A DNA stretch of 64,000 nt from Amphibalanus amphitrite (taxonomy: Eukaryota; Arthropoda; Thecostraca; Balanomorpha; Balanidae). Position numbers and translations under genes: made by a program. Positions 60,636 through 64,000 of the stretch are shown in pieces. The stretch is from the NCBI RefSeq assembly GCF_019059575.1, contig NW_024881587.1, forward strand, positions 775,001 through 839,000. The letters run 5' to 3'. The notes beneath the pieces are model-generated. The model did not search any database and had not been told where the DNA came from. It saw nothing but the letters and a program-made list of their open reading frames with translations. The first letter of the stretch is position 1. The number at the start of each line of letters is the position of its first letter.

Positions 60636-63600
60636 AGGGAGGGAGGGAGGGAGGGAGGGAGGAGAGAGGTCCTAATCTAATCGGACGAGCCCGCTTCGAG
60701 AAATGCCTACTGGGACACCACGGGTGAGGGGCCGGCCTGGGGCCCCAGGTGGACGGGGCCCGGGCCCCCGGGAGAACGGGCCCGGGCCCCCTGGGTGGAT
60801 GGGGCCCGGGCCCCCCGTGGATGGATCCGGGCCCCCGGGAGAACAGGCCCGGGCCCCTGGGGGAACGGACCCGGGCCCCCGGGACAACGGGCCCGGGCCC
60901 CCTGGGTGGATGGGGCCCGGGACCCCCGTAGATGGGTCCGGGCCCCGGGCCTCGGGTGGACGGGGCCCGGACCCCCGGGTGGATGGAGCTCGCGCCCCCG
61001 GGAGAAAGGGGCCCGGGCCCCTGGTGGACGGGGCCCGGGTCCCCGTGTGGATAGGGCCCGCGCCCCCCGTGTGGATAGGGCCCGCCCCCCCCCCCCCGTG
61101 TGGATAGGGCCCGGGCCCCCCGGTTGAATGGGGCTCGCTAGGGTGACCTGCTTGCTCCGCAACGCGAATAAGGGTATTTTCGATCGGTGGGCGTTTGGTT
61201 GGTCTTGTGTCCGTGGGTTATGCATCCATTTCGGTCGATTGCTTTTTGACGGCTAAGCATTTTGGTTTGGGAAAAAATATCCATCGCATCGAGGTGCTCG
61301 TGTCTGATAAGCATGCGTTCTACTATAGAACATGTCATGTGTAGTTCATAACAAAGGTTGACGCAGGTTATTAAATGAAAGCCATCGATGAATTACTATG
61401 TAGAGGTTTGAAACATTTTTTATCTTTAAGAATACTGTTGCTCGTCATGCAAAAGCGATGATTGGATTCTGAACAAAATTTAATGCTCTTTCCAACTATG
61501 CCATTTTCAACTGTCAAACGTACCAGGTTATGCAGAAAAACCCGTAAAAAGTCCTTAATAAATACCATTTTCTCCAGCGATTTGTTCCACCTTGTTTTTG
61601 GTCAATTAGCTCTTCACAATTTTTCCATGAGAGGCGCTACATTTCTTTTGCCCACAGGCGTTGTTTGAACCCACTCCGTCAAACAGTCACCCGAAAATAG
61701 CATTAAGTCCCAAATCTGTCCGAAACGTCAATTTTCCAGCATAAGTGCCCTCACGGGTGCACGTGGCGCGTGCCATCCCTGCACCGCACACCATTCGATA
61801 ACCCGTTCGATTCTGTTCCCTGTGCCGGTCGGGCCCACGGTTACCGAGATACTGCACGGGGAGCGGACCCGTGTCGGGCAAATTGAGCCATTTTCGCCCG
61901 ATTTTGCAAGCCGATTTATACATGTAAAGTCTATGACGCGAATTTGCACTTTTTGAGCACGCACCATGTGTTCGCTATCGATCCGATCGAGCTGAGACTC
62001 TCAAAGGCACGTTGCCCATCCTTGATCTATAAGTTGCGCAAATTTCAGCGCACTGGGCGCAACGGTCTGACCCATACCCCGCGCTAAGTAACACCATGCC
62101 GGGACCTCGGTAGCAGACAGAATCTACGTCACCACATCACCACTGTACCACACCACATTTCGGCCTCGAAAGATAGGTACGAATTCATACGTCATTGTAA
62201 CCTATTTCTGTCATGGTCAATTCGCGTAGAAATTGAACACTGGGTGATTACCGAGCTATTGTTCTATCAAAATTTTCCGATTCAAACTCGCTCAGGGTTA
62301 TCGTGCAGGTAAAGGGGGCCCGCTCAGCAGAACGCGCATGAAATATGGAAAGATTTTGAAAAATGGGTGGGGGGCCCGCACACCAGGGGGGCCCGCTTTG
62401 GAGGCGATGACCCCCCCGAAACGAAATCCTGGCTGCGCCATTGCCCAAAATGAACTCCAAGAAACAACCGACGATGCCTGAAATGGATAGCAAATTCGAA
62501 TTCAGGGCATCAAAATACCCCGAAAAGGCATACAAGTGCAAGAAGTCATTACAGGTCAACCGAGGTCACTGACCTGACCTTGACCTTTAGTAACCTTGAA
62601 AAGGTCAACGGACATTGTGCCAATGTCAAATCAGCCAGTTATGATTCTAAAACAATCCATCAGTGTGTCAGATCAGTCGGCATTTATACCAATGTGAAGC
62701 AATCTCCAATTTAGCGTAAATCTGGCCGGAGGTTGTTCCCTTTATGACGTCATAACTCCGTGACCTGACATGACCTTGACAAAAAAACCAAAAGTTGCGC
62801 AAAGGATGCCCCATAGGGTACTGAAAATTTGAGCAGGCTATCTGAAACGGTTCGGCGTGTAGCTAAGAAAACCTCAGGGGGGGTTGCACCCCCCCCCCCC
62901 TACATGGGCGAGGGTTAAGTTTATTCTTCGCAGACTTTCCAATCGAGATCCTAAAAGCAAAATCGAGTGCCGTGAATGTTAAAGACTATCACCATTTGAT
63001 TCGTTCCTGAAACGACCGAAATGGTCACCGATATCAGCGATAATTACAATCATGGGTAATATAATGGAAACAAAAACACAATAGGCAAAGGCACTTCAGT
63101 GCCCAAACTAATTGGCTACAGTGAGGCAGGTTATTTCATTCAACAATTACCTAGTGTTTGATTCCATATTTGCTGAGATACTTTTACAAAATTGAATCAC
63201 AGAGCCGTGGTCCGGTGGGTCTGGGTGGTATCCGGCCCGCCTTGGAGGTCCGTAATGCCAGCCTTCGCCGACATTCACGGAGTATTTGACCCACGCTTTC
63301 CAATAGCCCATGTGTTTAATGTAAATTGGAAAACCTACAGTATCGTTGCGCATTCCATTTGAAATGGCAGCAATTCCACGAAACAGTGTGTGGTAACTGG
63401 CCATACGTTCCGCACTGACTGATGTAAACACGCCGGGTGAGTGGCACAGTGGATATGGCGACACAGGCAGTAGTCAACCCGCACCAGATACATTGAGACC
63501 CCCCCCCCCCTTCCACAAGAACGACAGCTGAAGAATTATTATAAACACAGCGAACTTTGACATCAGACAGAAAGCACTGCGATAGCGACTCACCTCTGGG

Positions 63601-64000
63601 TGGAGGTGGAGGAACAGCGCCCGACGGCGGCCGGTGCGACGGTGGCGCCGTCGGCGGCCGGCTGGCAAACTGAGCACCAGAACTCAGTGGTATAGATGTC
63701 GCTGGCGGCGGCATGCTGGCCGTTGCCGGAGCCGCGGAGCTGCTTGGAGCGGTTGGAGTCGTTACTGTCGCAGTGGAAGCCGCAGCCAGCGGTGCGAACA
63801 CGGACTGCACGGAGGGCGGCGGCTGGACGGCCGGCCGGGCCGGCGGGCCGACCAGCGGCGCCAGCACCGCCGGGGTTGTTGTTGGTCCTCTGAGGTGCGG
63901 CTGCAGCGGGTCCGTCTCGGAGGCCGGCAGCTGCGGCGGCACCGCCGGACTAAACACAGACACTGGCGCCGGGGCGGCTCCGGACGCTGGCAGACTAGCT
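25614..64000 (-). CDS. SEC23IP: SEC23IP/DDHD2-type phospholipase A1 gene (5' end outside window)
   Basis: Spliced gene for an intracellular phospholipase A1 family protein. In mammals SEC23IP (p125) binds Sec23/Sec31 at ER exit sites, and DDHD2 is a related lipase. Fourteen exons (minus order): 64000-63594 (partial), 49410-49232, 35572-34900, 32923-32742, 32395-32252, 31127-30968, 30562-30318, 30036-29872, 29586-29362, 29166-29052, 28677-28483, 26887-26664, 26390-26284, 26079-25614 (stop TAG 25616-25614). All are GT-AG and phase-consistent, totalling about 1,161 codons in the window. Domain order: Pro/Ala-rich N-terminus, WWE-like (HWFY, W.PFSR.DS, VRRCSWF), lipase ([22 protein letters not shown]), SAM, DDHD ([30 protein letters not shown]), conserved C-terminal [15 protein letters not shown]. 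The proline-rich start favours SEC23IP over DDHD2, but invertebrates may have one gene for both. Confidence 0.88.
26284..26390 (-). CDS. SEC23IP: conserved C-terminal motif exon
   Basis: Acceptor CATCAG. Encodes [20 protein letters not shown], then [15 protein letters not shown] and the split Trp. This is the most recognisable C-terminal signature of the DDHD lipases. Phase-2 end at GTGAGT. Confidence 0.93.
26664..26887 (-). CDS. SEC23IP: C-terminal linker exon with poly-Gln
   Basis: Acceptor CCCACAG. Encodes [38 protein letters not shown] and a Gln-rich run (seven Q from a CAG tract) ending TGEPTGP. The rmG.eLKq....SL.S pattern is conserved; the Gln run is lineage-specific. Donor GTCAGT chosen because it gives phase 0. 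Without it the frame reaches a stop 11 codons later. Two further acceptor copies lie near 26949 and 27009. Confidence 0.85.
26888..27060. repeat. tandem copies of a splice-acceptor region
   Basis: TTGATCTCTGCGGGGAGGCG recurs at about 26943 and 27003 in addition to the real exon start at 26887 (minus strand). Spacing about 60 bp. Confidence 0.88.
27250..28192. mobile_element. TTAA-flanked piggyBac-like element (CCCTCGC family)
   Basis: TTAA at 27246-27249 and 28193-28196. Starts CCCTCGCACGACCAGG, ends CTAGGCGTTCTAGGG. Both ends have poly-G, TTG-TACGA or TTGATACAA, and poly-C hairpins. About 900 bp of the interior is closely similar to the outer parts of the element at 60042-62914. Confidence 0.85.
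28483..28677 (-). CDS. SEC23IP: DDHD domain exon 2
   Basis: Acceptor TTTCAG. Encodes [38 protein letters not shown], then [18 protein letters not shown]. The Asp of HPFDPV and the His residues of VPHHKG are candidate members of the D-D-H-D set. Phase-1 end at GTGAGA. Confidence 0.92.
29052..29166 (-). CDS. SEC23IP: DDHD domain exon 1
   Basis: Acceptor CTCCAG. Encodes [17 protein letters not shown], then [20 protein letters not shown].lGSPi is the conserved DDHD entry motif. Phase-1 end at GTCAGT. Confidence 0.88.
29362..29586 (-). CDS. SEC23IP: SAM domain exon
   Basis: Acceptor CTCAG. Encodes [20 protein letters not shown], then a SAM domain: [40 protein letters not shown] and [11 protein letters not shown]. 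The l..Lt.eDv.elGi.lGpRrkll pattern is the canonical SAM end-helix. 75 codons, phase 0 both sides, donor GTACGG. Confidence 0.9.
29872..30036 (-). CDS. SEC23IP: lipase exon with catalytic serine motif
   Basis: Starts after GGCTAG with [20 protein letters not shown], followed by [20 protein letters not shown] and [20 protein letters not shown] carries the predicted nucleophile serine. The chosen donor GTCCGT is weak but is the only one that keeps phase 0 with the SAM exon. Family proteins have a longer linker here. Confidence 0.87.
30318..30562 (-). CDS. SEC23IP: lipase middle exon
   Basis: Acceptor CACCCAG. Encodes [53 protein letters not shown] and [13 protein letters not shown]. [10 protein letters not shown] and itLPSI...R.FtND...DVLyY.SP are strongly conserved family motifs. 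Phase-0 end at GTGGGG. Three more degenerate copies of the acceptor region lie upstream, to about 30790. Confidence 0.92.
30563..30795. repeat. tandem copies of a splice-acceptor region
   Basis: The segment CATGTCGTCCACTGGGTGTG with a G-rich tail appears at the real acceptor (30562) and again near 30633, 30704 and, degraded, 30759. Spacing 55-71 bp. Confidence 0.9.
30968..31127 (-). CDS. SEC23IP: lipase N-terminal exon
   Basis: Acceptor CCCGCAG. Encodes [18 protein letters not shown], then [19 protein letters not shown] and [15 protein letters not shown] is the family hallmark at the first strand of the alpha/beta hydrolase fold. Phase-1 end at GTCAGT. Confidence 0.9.
31886..32040. repeat. 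35-bp minisatellite
   Basis: About four and a half units of TGCCGCACGGTCCGGACCGC plus CTGATGGATATACTG, in a SEC23IP-like intron. Confidence 0.92.
32142..32251. repeat. partial duplication of exon end and donor
   Basis: Repeats the 32225-32292 segment (CCTTACCGGCATGGTGACCT and on), placing a second potential donor equivalent at 32169, 83 bp from the real one. Confidence 0.88.
32252..32395 (-). CDS. SEC23IP: linker exon before the lipase domain
   Basis: Starts after CTCACAG. Encodes [19 protein letters not shown], then [16 protein letters not shown] and HAWEEVTMP. The W-H-R and vvlH-P pattern is conserved in the family. 48 codons, phase 0 on both sides, donor GTAAGG. Partial copies lie on both sides: the donor end at about 32142-32216 and the acceptor end at about 32459-32525. 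Confidence 0.87.
32459..32530. repeat. partial duplication of exon start and acceptor
   Basis: Repeats 32354-32425 (GGTGCCACTGGCCCGTCCG and on), with a second acceptor equivalent at 32498. A one-base loss breaks the frame in the copy. Confidence 0.85.
32742..32923 (-). CDS. SEC23IP: WWE-like C-terminal half exon
   Basis: Acceptor GTCGGCAG, then encodes [33 protein letters not shown] and [16 protein letters not shown]. The pattern gRYDV...YWe.....VRRC.WF matches the second half of the SEC23IP/DDHD2 WWE-like domain. Ends in phase 0 at GTGAGG. A 72-bp tandem duplication covers the acceptor. Confidence 0.88.
32924..33060. repeat. tandem duplication at a splice acceptor
   Basis: CCTGCCGACCGTCACCCGGG with GGGGATCGGGGCAGCGGGG occurs twice, 72 bp apart. 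The real acceptor equivalent is at 32923, the copy near 32995. Confidence 0.85.
33160..34206. mobile_element. TTAA-flanked piggyBac-like element (CCCTCGC family)
   Basis: TTAA at 33156-33159 and 34207-34210. Ends CCCTCGCCGG and CCGGCGAGGG with poly-G/poly-C hairpins. Interior carries GAGGTCAGGTCAAG-type arrays and TGACGTCA sites. Lies in the intron between WWE half exons of the SEC23IP-like gene. Confidence 0.87.
34900..35572 (-). CDS. SEC23IP: WWE-like half-domain exon with internal duplication
   Basis: Begins after GTCCGCAG with [20 protein letters not shown], followed by a Gln/Glu-rich run and [19 protein letters not shown]. After a 110-residue acidic/Ser-rich spacer a second copy follows: [11 protein letters not shown], then [20 protein letters not shown]. 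Family members have one such unit. Both copies end GCC-G followed by GTGAGT (donors 35352-35347 and 34899-34894), both phase 1, 453 bp (151 codons) apart, so either donor joins in frame to 32923. The shorter form gives a WWE domain of usual length. Confidence 0.82.
35573..38717. other. intron, no gene seen
   Basis: 35940-36270 is GC-rich with several open frames but no domain. 36950-37090 has A- and T-runs. 37630-37930 is open on both strands without recognisable products. Confidence 0.5.
38729..40422. repeat. left inverted-repeat arm of the Penelope element
   Basis: 1,694 bp that is the reverse complement of 41884-43577 with exactly equal length. Paired landmarks (the TGAA microsatellite at 39237-39280, the hammerhead-like motif, the ORF end) sit at mirror positions whose coordinates sum to 82306. 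Confidence 0.93.
38797..38838 (-). ncRNA. hammerhead-ribozyme-like motif (left arm)
   Basis: Read on the minus strand, the motif is AGGAGAT, the core CTGATGA, a short hairpin GGGC-TAT-GCCT, the core GAAAC, TGTT, then ATCTCTT. AGGAGAT and ATCTCTT form a 7-bp stem I (one G-U). Predicted cleavage is after the U before ATCTCTT. Stem III is only one or two pairs and stem II has a weak U-U closing position. Minimal type I hammerheads are established in Penelope-like elements. It lies 3' of the RT ORF, as expected. Confidence 0.68.
39441..41030 (-). CDS. Penelope-like reverse transcriptase with GIY-YIG endonuclease
   Basis: 529 codons. RT motifs: YGLPKTHK (residues 24-31), RPIVS (37-41), the motif-A region [12 protein letters not shown] with D97, [11 protein letters not shown] (160-170) and the catalytic YIDD (197-200). 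A Cys-rich stretch ([11 protein letters not shown]) precedes the GIY-YIG endonuclease: VVYKITC (from about 423), YIGETKR (437-443), RLRFNEHL and the late acidic site in [14 protein letters not shown]. This domain order is diagnostic of endonuclease-bearing Penelope-like elements. The first residues overlap the upstream ORF in another frame, so the protein is either made by frameshifting or broken by one indel. Confidence 0.92.
   Translation of the reverse strand: MDSSVSEKLIKTIIPNGSRTAEFYGLPKTHKKNTPLRPIVSACGDPLDKLTWLLERIVTQLLPFIPAHLKNTEQYLSAFKENFPNSLPPGSIVFTMDVQNLYGNIPTDEAVDAVYQLIKTHEKKLDLFGLTPDNFKALLSHCLHHNYVRFGDDFYKQTKGIAMGSRVAPPLAITFMHTVESLLLASPMEQPSIYLRYIDDIFCVWTHVVEALERYHKFVNSFHPSLKFTLERTDPTQISSVPFLDTLITVHPTGQYETELYFKPMASPVIIHFTSAQPMQVKLAVLNSELTRARKNGSNQKAIERGTKKVENIFLINGYPKRVIKRAIFKVSHTSDQERRTRKDRNQNTTFISLPFIDDDLSRKINAKVKSSGLPIKIAWQKGQTISSILTRSALHPPQCPSGNKTCNACEAGIRGKCTSKNVVYKITCATCQNATYIGETKRPIRLRFNEHLRDAKNKTADTPFGDHVRTQHPDVIISASSMQLQIMRRCKDVAELKIAESKYIRDLRPTLNTQTASWKLIAPPPYGP
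40913..41878 (-). CDS. Penelope-like N-terminal ORF
   Basis: 321 codons. Has the PLE N-terminal signatures [13 protein letters not shown], and later [20 protein letters not shown] ending in a Y-containing helix, as found upstream of RT motif 1 in this group. It overlaps the RT ORF by about 118 bp in a different frame. In other elements both parts form one ORF, so the continuity is broken near 41030. Confidence 0.85.
   Translation of the reverse strand: MSDVDVPNCGVTKHTHAHTSPMHRKTPDGQPKTDTKPSLPQKPGKNASMTNTTHLLTDQQKQTHAKTTTQRTTKDNSTVHNLLNTDLPPDLTRMLNMGPKFALSRAVNKKVIEDAEIGFERGAFAFRWRHFIESRQGGTNKDTEQNTKDSGNTNTGSQEVSPVQPSSFIPRFSDTAAKMAPSAPPAMEKTMTKLKKNIISAYKIHKTGESNHSKADKDALEEARKDDNVIFKRSDKCKGMVAMSKDSYIEKAKAIITEYEHIPKNPTPKLEAQTKRVNSYIRKWTAASQKNSSKLLSQTVHERQNFTDYLKHTRKTLRSDP
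41884..42866 (+). pseudogene. inverted partial copy of the Penelope RT C-terminus and GIY-YIG domain
   Basis: The same protein segment as the minus ORF (from [12 protein letters not shown] to LIAPPPYGP) is encoded here on the plus strand, because this is the inverted arm. It lacks the RT catalytic core (the YIDD lies just upstream of the arm boundary). The ORF start at 41814 runs in unrelated sequence before the arm. Not expected to be functional alone. Confidence 0.88.
43468..43509 (+). ncRNA. hammerhead-ribozyme-like motif (right arm)
   Basis: Exact mirror of the left-arm motif, on the plus strand: stem I strands 43468-43474 and 43503-43509, core CTGATGA 43475-43481, GAAAC 43494-43498. Predicted cleavage between 43502 and 43503. 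Confidence 0.68.
43626..47781. other. intron, mostly repeats
   Basis: Holds the GAGCGA satellite, a 27-bp repeat GGAAACGGCTCCGGGCTCAG at 45445-45530, and a degenerate repeat of ACCGACAC/GGTCGGCCGG words at 46380-46830. No gene supported. Confidence 0.55.
43860..44365. repeat. GAGCGA-type satellite
   Basis: Short irregular repeats of GCGAGC/GAGACA for about 350 bp, ending in a 20-bp tandem repeat (GGCGGCACGAGCGAGAGATC) at 44268-44360. Gives Arg/Ser-rich shadow ORFs in several frames. Confidence 0.9.
47786..48283. mobile_element. short TTAA-flanked MITE (AGGGAC family), copy 2
   Basis: TTAA at 47782-47785 and 48284-48287. Ends AGGGACTATCCCACCTT and AAGGTGGGATAGTCCCT, an almost perfect inverted repeat. 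498 bp, same orientation as copy 1. Confidence 0.85.
48288..49231. other. intron, nothing firm
   Basis: C/G-run at 48450-48490. Repeated GAGTGACAC-type words at 49110-49190 just past the donor of the 49232-49410 exon. Confidence 0.55.
49232..49410 (-). CDS. SEC23IP: SEC23IP-like N-terminal exon 2 (isolated between 14-kb introns)
   Basis: Minus-strand acceptor TTTGCAG, then 179 bases ending AAG before a GTGGGT donor. Encodes [20 protein letters not shown], then [17 protein letters not shown] and [13 protein letters not shown]. The length (2 mod 3) is exactly what is needed to connect the phase-1 end at 63594 to the phase-0 start at 35572. The 22-bp tandem repeat at 49437-49520 sits on the acceptor side. 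Confidence 0.75.
49437..49535. repeat. 22-bp tandem repeat on the acceptor side of a coding exon
   Basis: About five units of AGACGGTCAGTGGGAGACG. On the minus strand each unit reads CACTGACCGTCTC, containing a branch-point-like CTGAC and a short pyrimidine run, just upstream of the exon 49410-49232. Confidence 0.85.
49536..50195. other. intron with short GC-rich repeats
   Basis: Three copies of GGCGCACCGAGACCGTCCAA-type units at 49842-49930. Confidence 0.6.
50204..51432. mobile_element. hAT-like MITE carrying a nested TTAA MITE
   Basis: 8-bp target duplication GCACCACC (50196-50203, 51433-51440). Ends CAGCGGCGGCGGAAC and inverse of CATAGGCGGCGGAAC. Without the nested 50231-51311 element it is about 145 bp, like the copy at 54395-54554. 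Confidence 0.88.
50231..51311. mobile_element. TTAA-flanked MITE with long internal GC palindrome, copy 2
   Basis: TTAA at 50227-50230 and 51312-51315. Ends AGGTAGTGTGCCAGC and GGCACACTACCT. 1,081 bp against 1,089 bp for copy 1. Inserted inside the hAT MITE 50204-51432. Confidence 0.9.
51441..52801. other. intron, AT-rich, nothing recognised
   Basis: No conserved coding seen. Confidence 0.55.
52802..53252. mobile_element. foldback-type element with nested inverted repeats
   Basis: Outer arms TAACGAGGCTTGAAATGATC (52802 on) and its complement ending 53252. Inner arms 52935-53024 and 53078-53167 are 90 bp each and mirror exactly. An extra hairpin (about 52839-52929) interrupts the left side. 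Confidence 0.82.
53253..54386. other. intron with unexplained open frame
   Basis: A minus-strand frame of 113 codons (53581-53240) is Arg/Ser-rich with no domain. The 54000-54270 segment resembles the inside of the CCCTCGC piggyBac-like family (GTCAGTAACCTGACCTGACC) and may be a truncated copy. Confidence 0.5.
54395..54554. mobile_element. hAT-like MITE (unoccupied copy)
   Basis: 8-bp target duplication GTTCTCGG (54387-54394, 54555-54562). Shares AGCGGCGGAACACCTTCAAT, CATGCAACGCCCATAGGGCT and CACGGTGCCCC with 50204-51432, but has no insertion at the corresponding site. Confidence 0.88.
54563..55294. other. intron, nothing recognised
   Basis: Mixed composition; no repeats or coding seen. Confidence 0.5.
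55295..55765. promoter_or_regulatory. promoter-like cluster inside a SEC23IP-like intron
   Basis: Within about 470 bp: inverted CCAAT boxes (ATTGG at 55302, 55498, 55718), an X-box-like GTTGCTAGGCAAC (55522-55534), CACGTG (55510-55515) and two CTACGTCA sites (55463, 55682), in GC-rich sequence. Could start an internal or unrelated transcript. No exon identified. Confidence 0.4.
55766..56499. other. intron, nothing recognised
   Basis: Follows the promoter-like cluster; no exon with convincing splice sites found. Confidence 0.5.
56500..57542. mobile_element. terminal-inverted-repeat element carrying a nested hAT-like element
   Basis: Inverted ends of about 60 bp (GGTACACTCGGGGGCAGATT at the left, its complement at 57523-57542). 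The middle is occupied by the hAT-like element at 56578-57403. Flanking target duplication not clear to me, so the class is unknown. Confidence 0.75.
56578..57403. mobile_element. hAT-like element rich in TGACTCA
   Basis: 8-bp target duplication GCTGCCAG (56570-56577, 57404-57411). Ends CAGGGTTGTGCTCGACTCA and TGAGTCAAGCACAACCCTG. The interior is dominated by TGACTCAA/TTGAGTCA words. It contains a direct 214-bp duplication (56587-56800 and 56801-57014). Confidence 0.9.
57543..60037. other. intron, no gene seen
   Basis: 58800-59010 is GC-rich; 59440-59560 has repeats of CAGCTCGGGCTGCGTCAGC. Several frames are open but none has a domain. Confidence 0.5.
60549..60667. repeat. GA/GGGA microsatellite
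   Basis: An uninterrupted GA run passes into GGGA repeats, then GGAGAGAGG. Confidence 0.95.
60720..61128. repeat. GGGCCCGGGCCCC minisatellite
   Basis: Units of about 30-46 bp based on GGGCCCGGGCCCCCxGGxxG, interspersed with TGGATGG. Strongly self-complementary. Open in several frames as Gly/Pro-rich shadows; no coding evidence. Confidence 0.9.
62919..63593. other. intron adjoining the N-terminal exon, nothing recognised
   Basis: C-run at 63499-63512; otherwise plain sequence. Confidence 0.55.
63594..64000 (-). CDS. SEC23IP: SEC23IP-like N-terminal Pro/Ala-rich exon (partial)
   Basis: Open through the window edge, so the start codon is beyond 64000. Encodes a low-complexity Pro/Ala/Ser-rich segment ([18 protein letters not shown], then [20 protein letters not shown]). 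In SEC23IP the proline-rich N-terminus is the Sec23-binding part. Phase-1 end at a GTGAGT donor read on the minus strand (63593-63588). The next exon in phase is 14.2 kb away at 49410. Confidence 0.78.

Larger units (their letters stand above)
60480..62443. mobile_element. hAT-like element nested in a piggyBac-like element
   Basis: 8-bp target duplication CCCAAAAT (60472-60479, 62444-62451). 16-bp terminal inverted repeat CAGTGGCGCAGCCAGG and inverse of CAATGGCGCAGCCAGG. Contains a GA microsatellite, a GGGCCC minisatellite and about 1.2 kb of unremarkable sequence. No transposase motif recognised. Confidence 0.9.
60042..62914. mobile_element. TTAA-flanked piggyBac-like element (CCCTCGC family) with nested hAT
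   Basis: TTAA at 60038-60041 and 62915-62918. Ends CCCTCGCCCG and GGGCGAGGG. The interior matches 27250-28192 on both sides of an inserted 1,964-bp hAT-like element. Removing that insertion leaves about 900 bp. Confidence 0.88.

Noticed and set aside
60703-61225. Gly/Pro-rich ORFs resembling collagen
   Set aside because: Products of the GGGCCC minisatellite on both strands; no Gly-X-Y register kept and no splice sites.

Overview
The window is eukaryotic nuclear DNA. It has spliced genes with GT-AG introns, GC-rich exons (mostly C or G at third codon positions) and AT-richer introns packed with DNA transposons, plus a Penelope-like retroelement. The two genes and the repeat types fit an arthropod. 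A crustacean such as a barnacle is my guess, not something the sequence proves.

Two convergent protein genes account for nearly everything conserved. Gene 1 (+ strand, 1255-22660) encodes an F-box/leucine-rich-repeat protein of about 520-540 residues. Nine shared exons join in frame without a break, and two alternative first exons (1255-1428 and 11052-11150) both end in phase 0 and can be joined to the F-box exon. Gene 2 (- strand, 64000 to 25614, 5' end outside the window) encodes a SEC23IP/DDHD2-type intracellular phospholipase A1. Fourteen exons encode a Pro/Ala-rich N-terminus, a WWE-like domain, a lipase core with GHSLGS, a SAM domain, a DDHD domain and an Ala/Pro-rich tail. Phases agree across all fourteen, including two exons isolated by introns of about 14 kb each. 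The 3' ends of the genes face each other across 22661-25613.

The introns hold a layered set of mobile elements, most with both ends and target-site duplications visible: seven or more TTAA-flanked (piggyBac-like) non-autonomous elements with poly-G/poly-C terminal hairpins; hAT-like elements with 8-bp duplications (4444-6421, 50204-51432, 54395-54554, 56578-57403, 60480-62443), several of them nested; a TA-flanked element (3719-6629); a foldback element (52802-53252); and a Penelope-like element (38730-43613). The Penelope element has RT and GIY-YIG domains, a 1,694-bp perfect-length inverted duplication, a 12-bp target duplication and a hammerhead-ribozyme-like motif in each arm.

The most unusual signal is that tandem duplications repeatedly cover exon-intron junctions in both genes, copying the splice site two to about sixteen times (12129, 18948, 21920, 26887, 30562, 32252, 32395, 32923). 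A related case is a duplicated WWE half-domain whose two copies each end in an in-frame GTGAGT donor (35353 and 34900). All calls rest on reading the sequence; exon boundaries were checked by phase and by family resemblance, not by transcripts.
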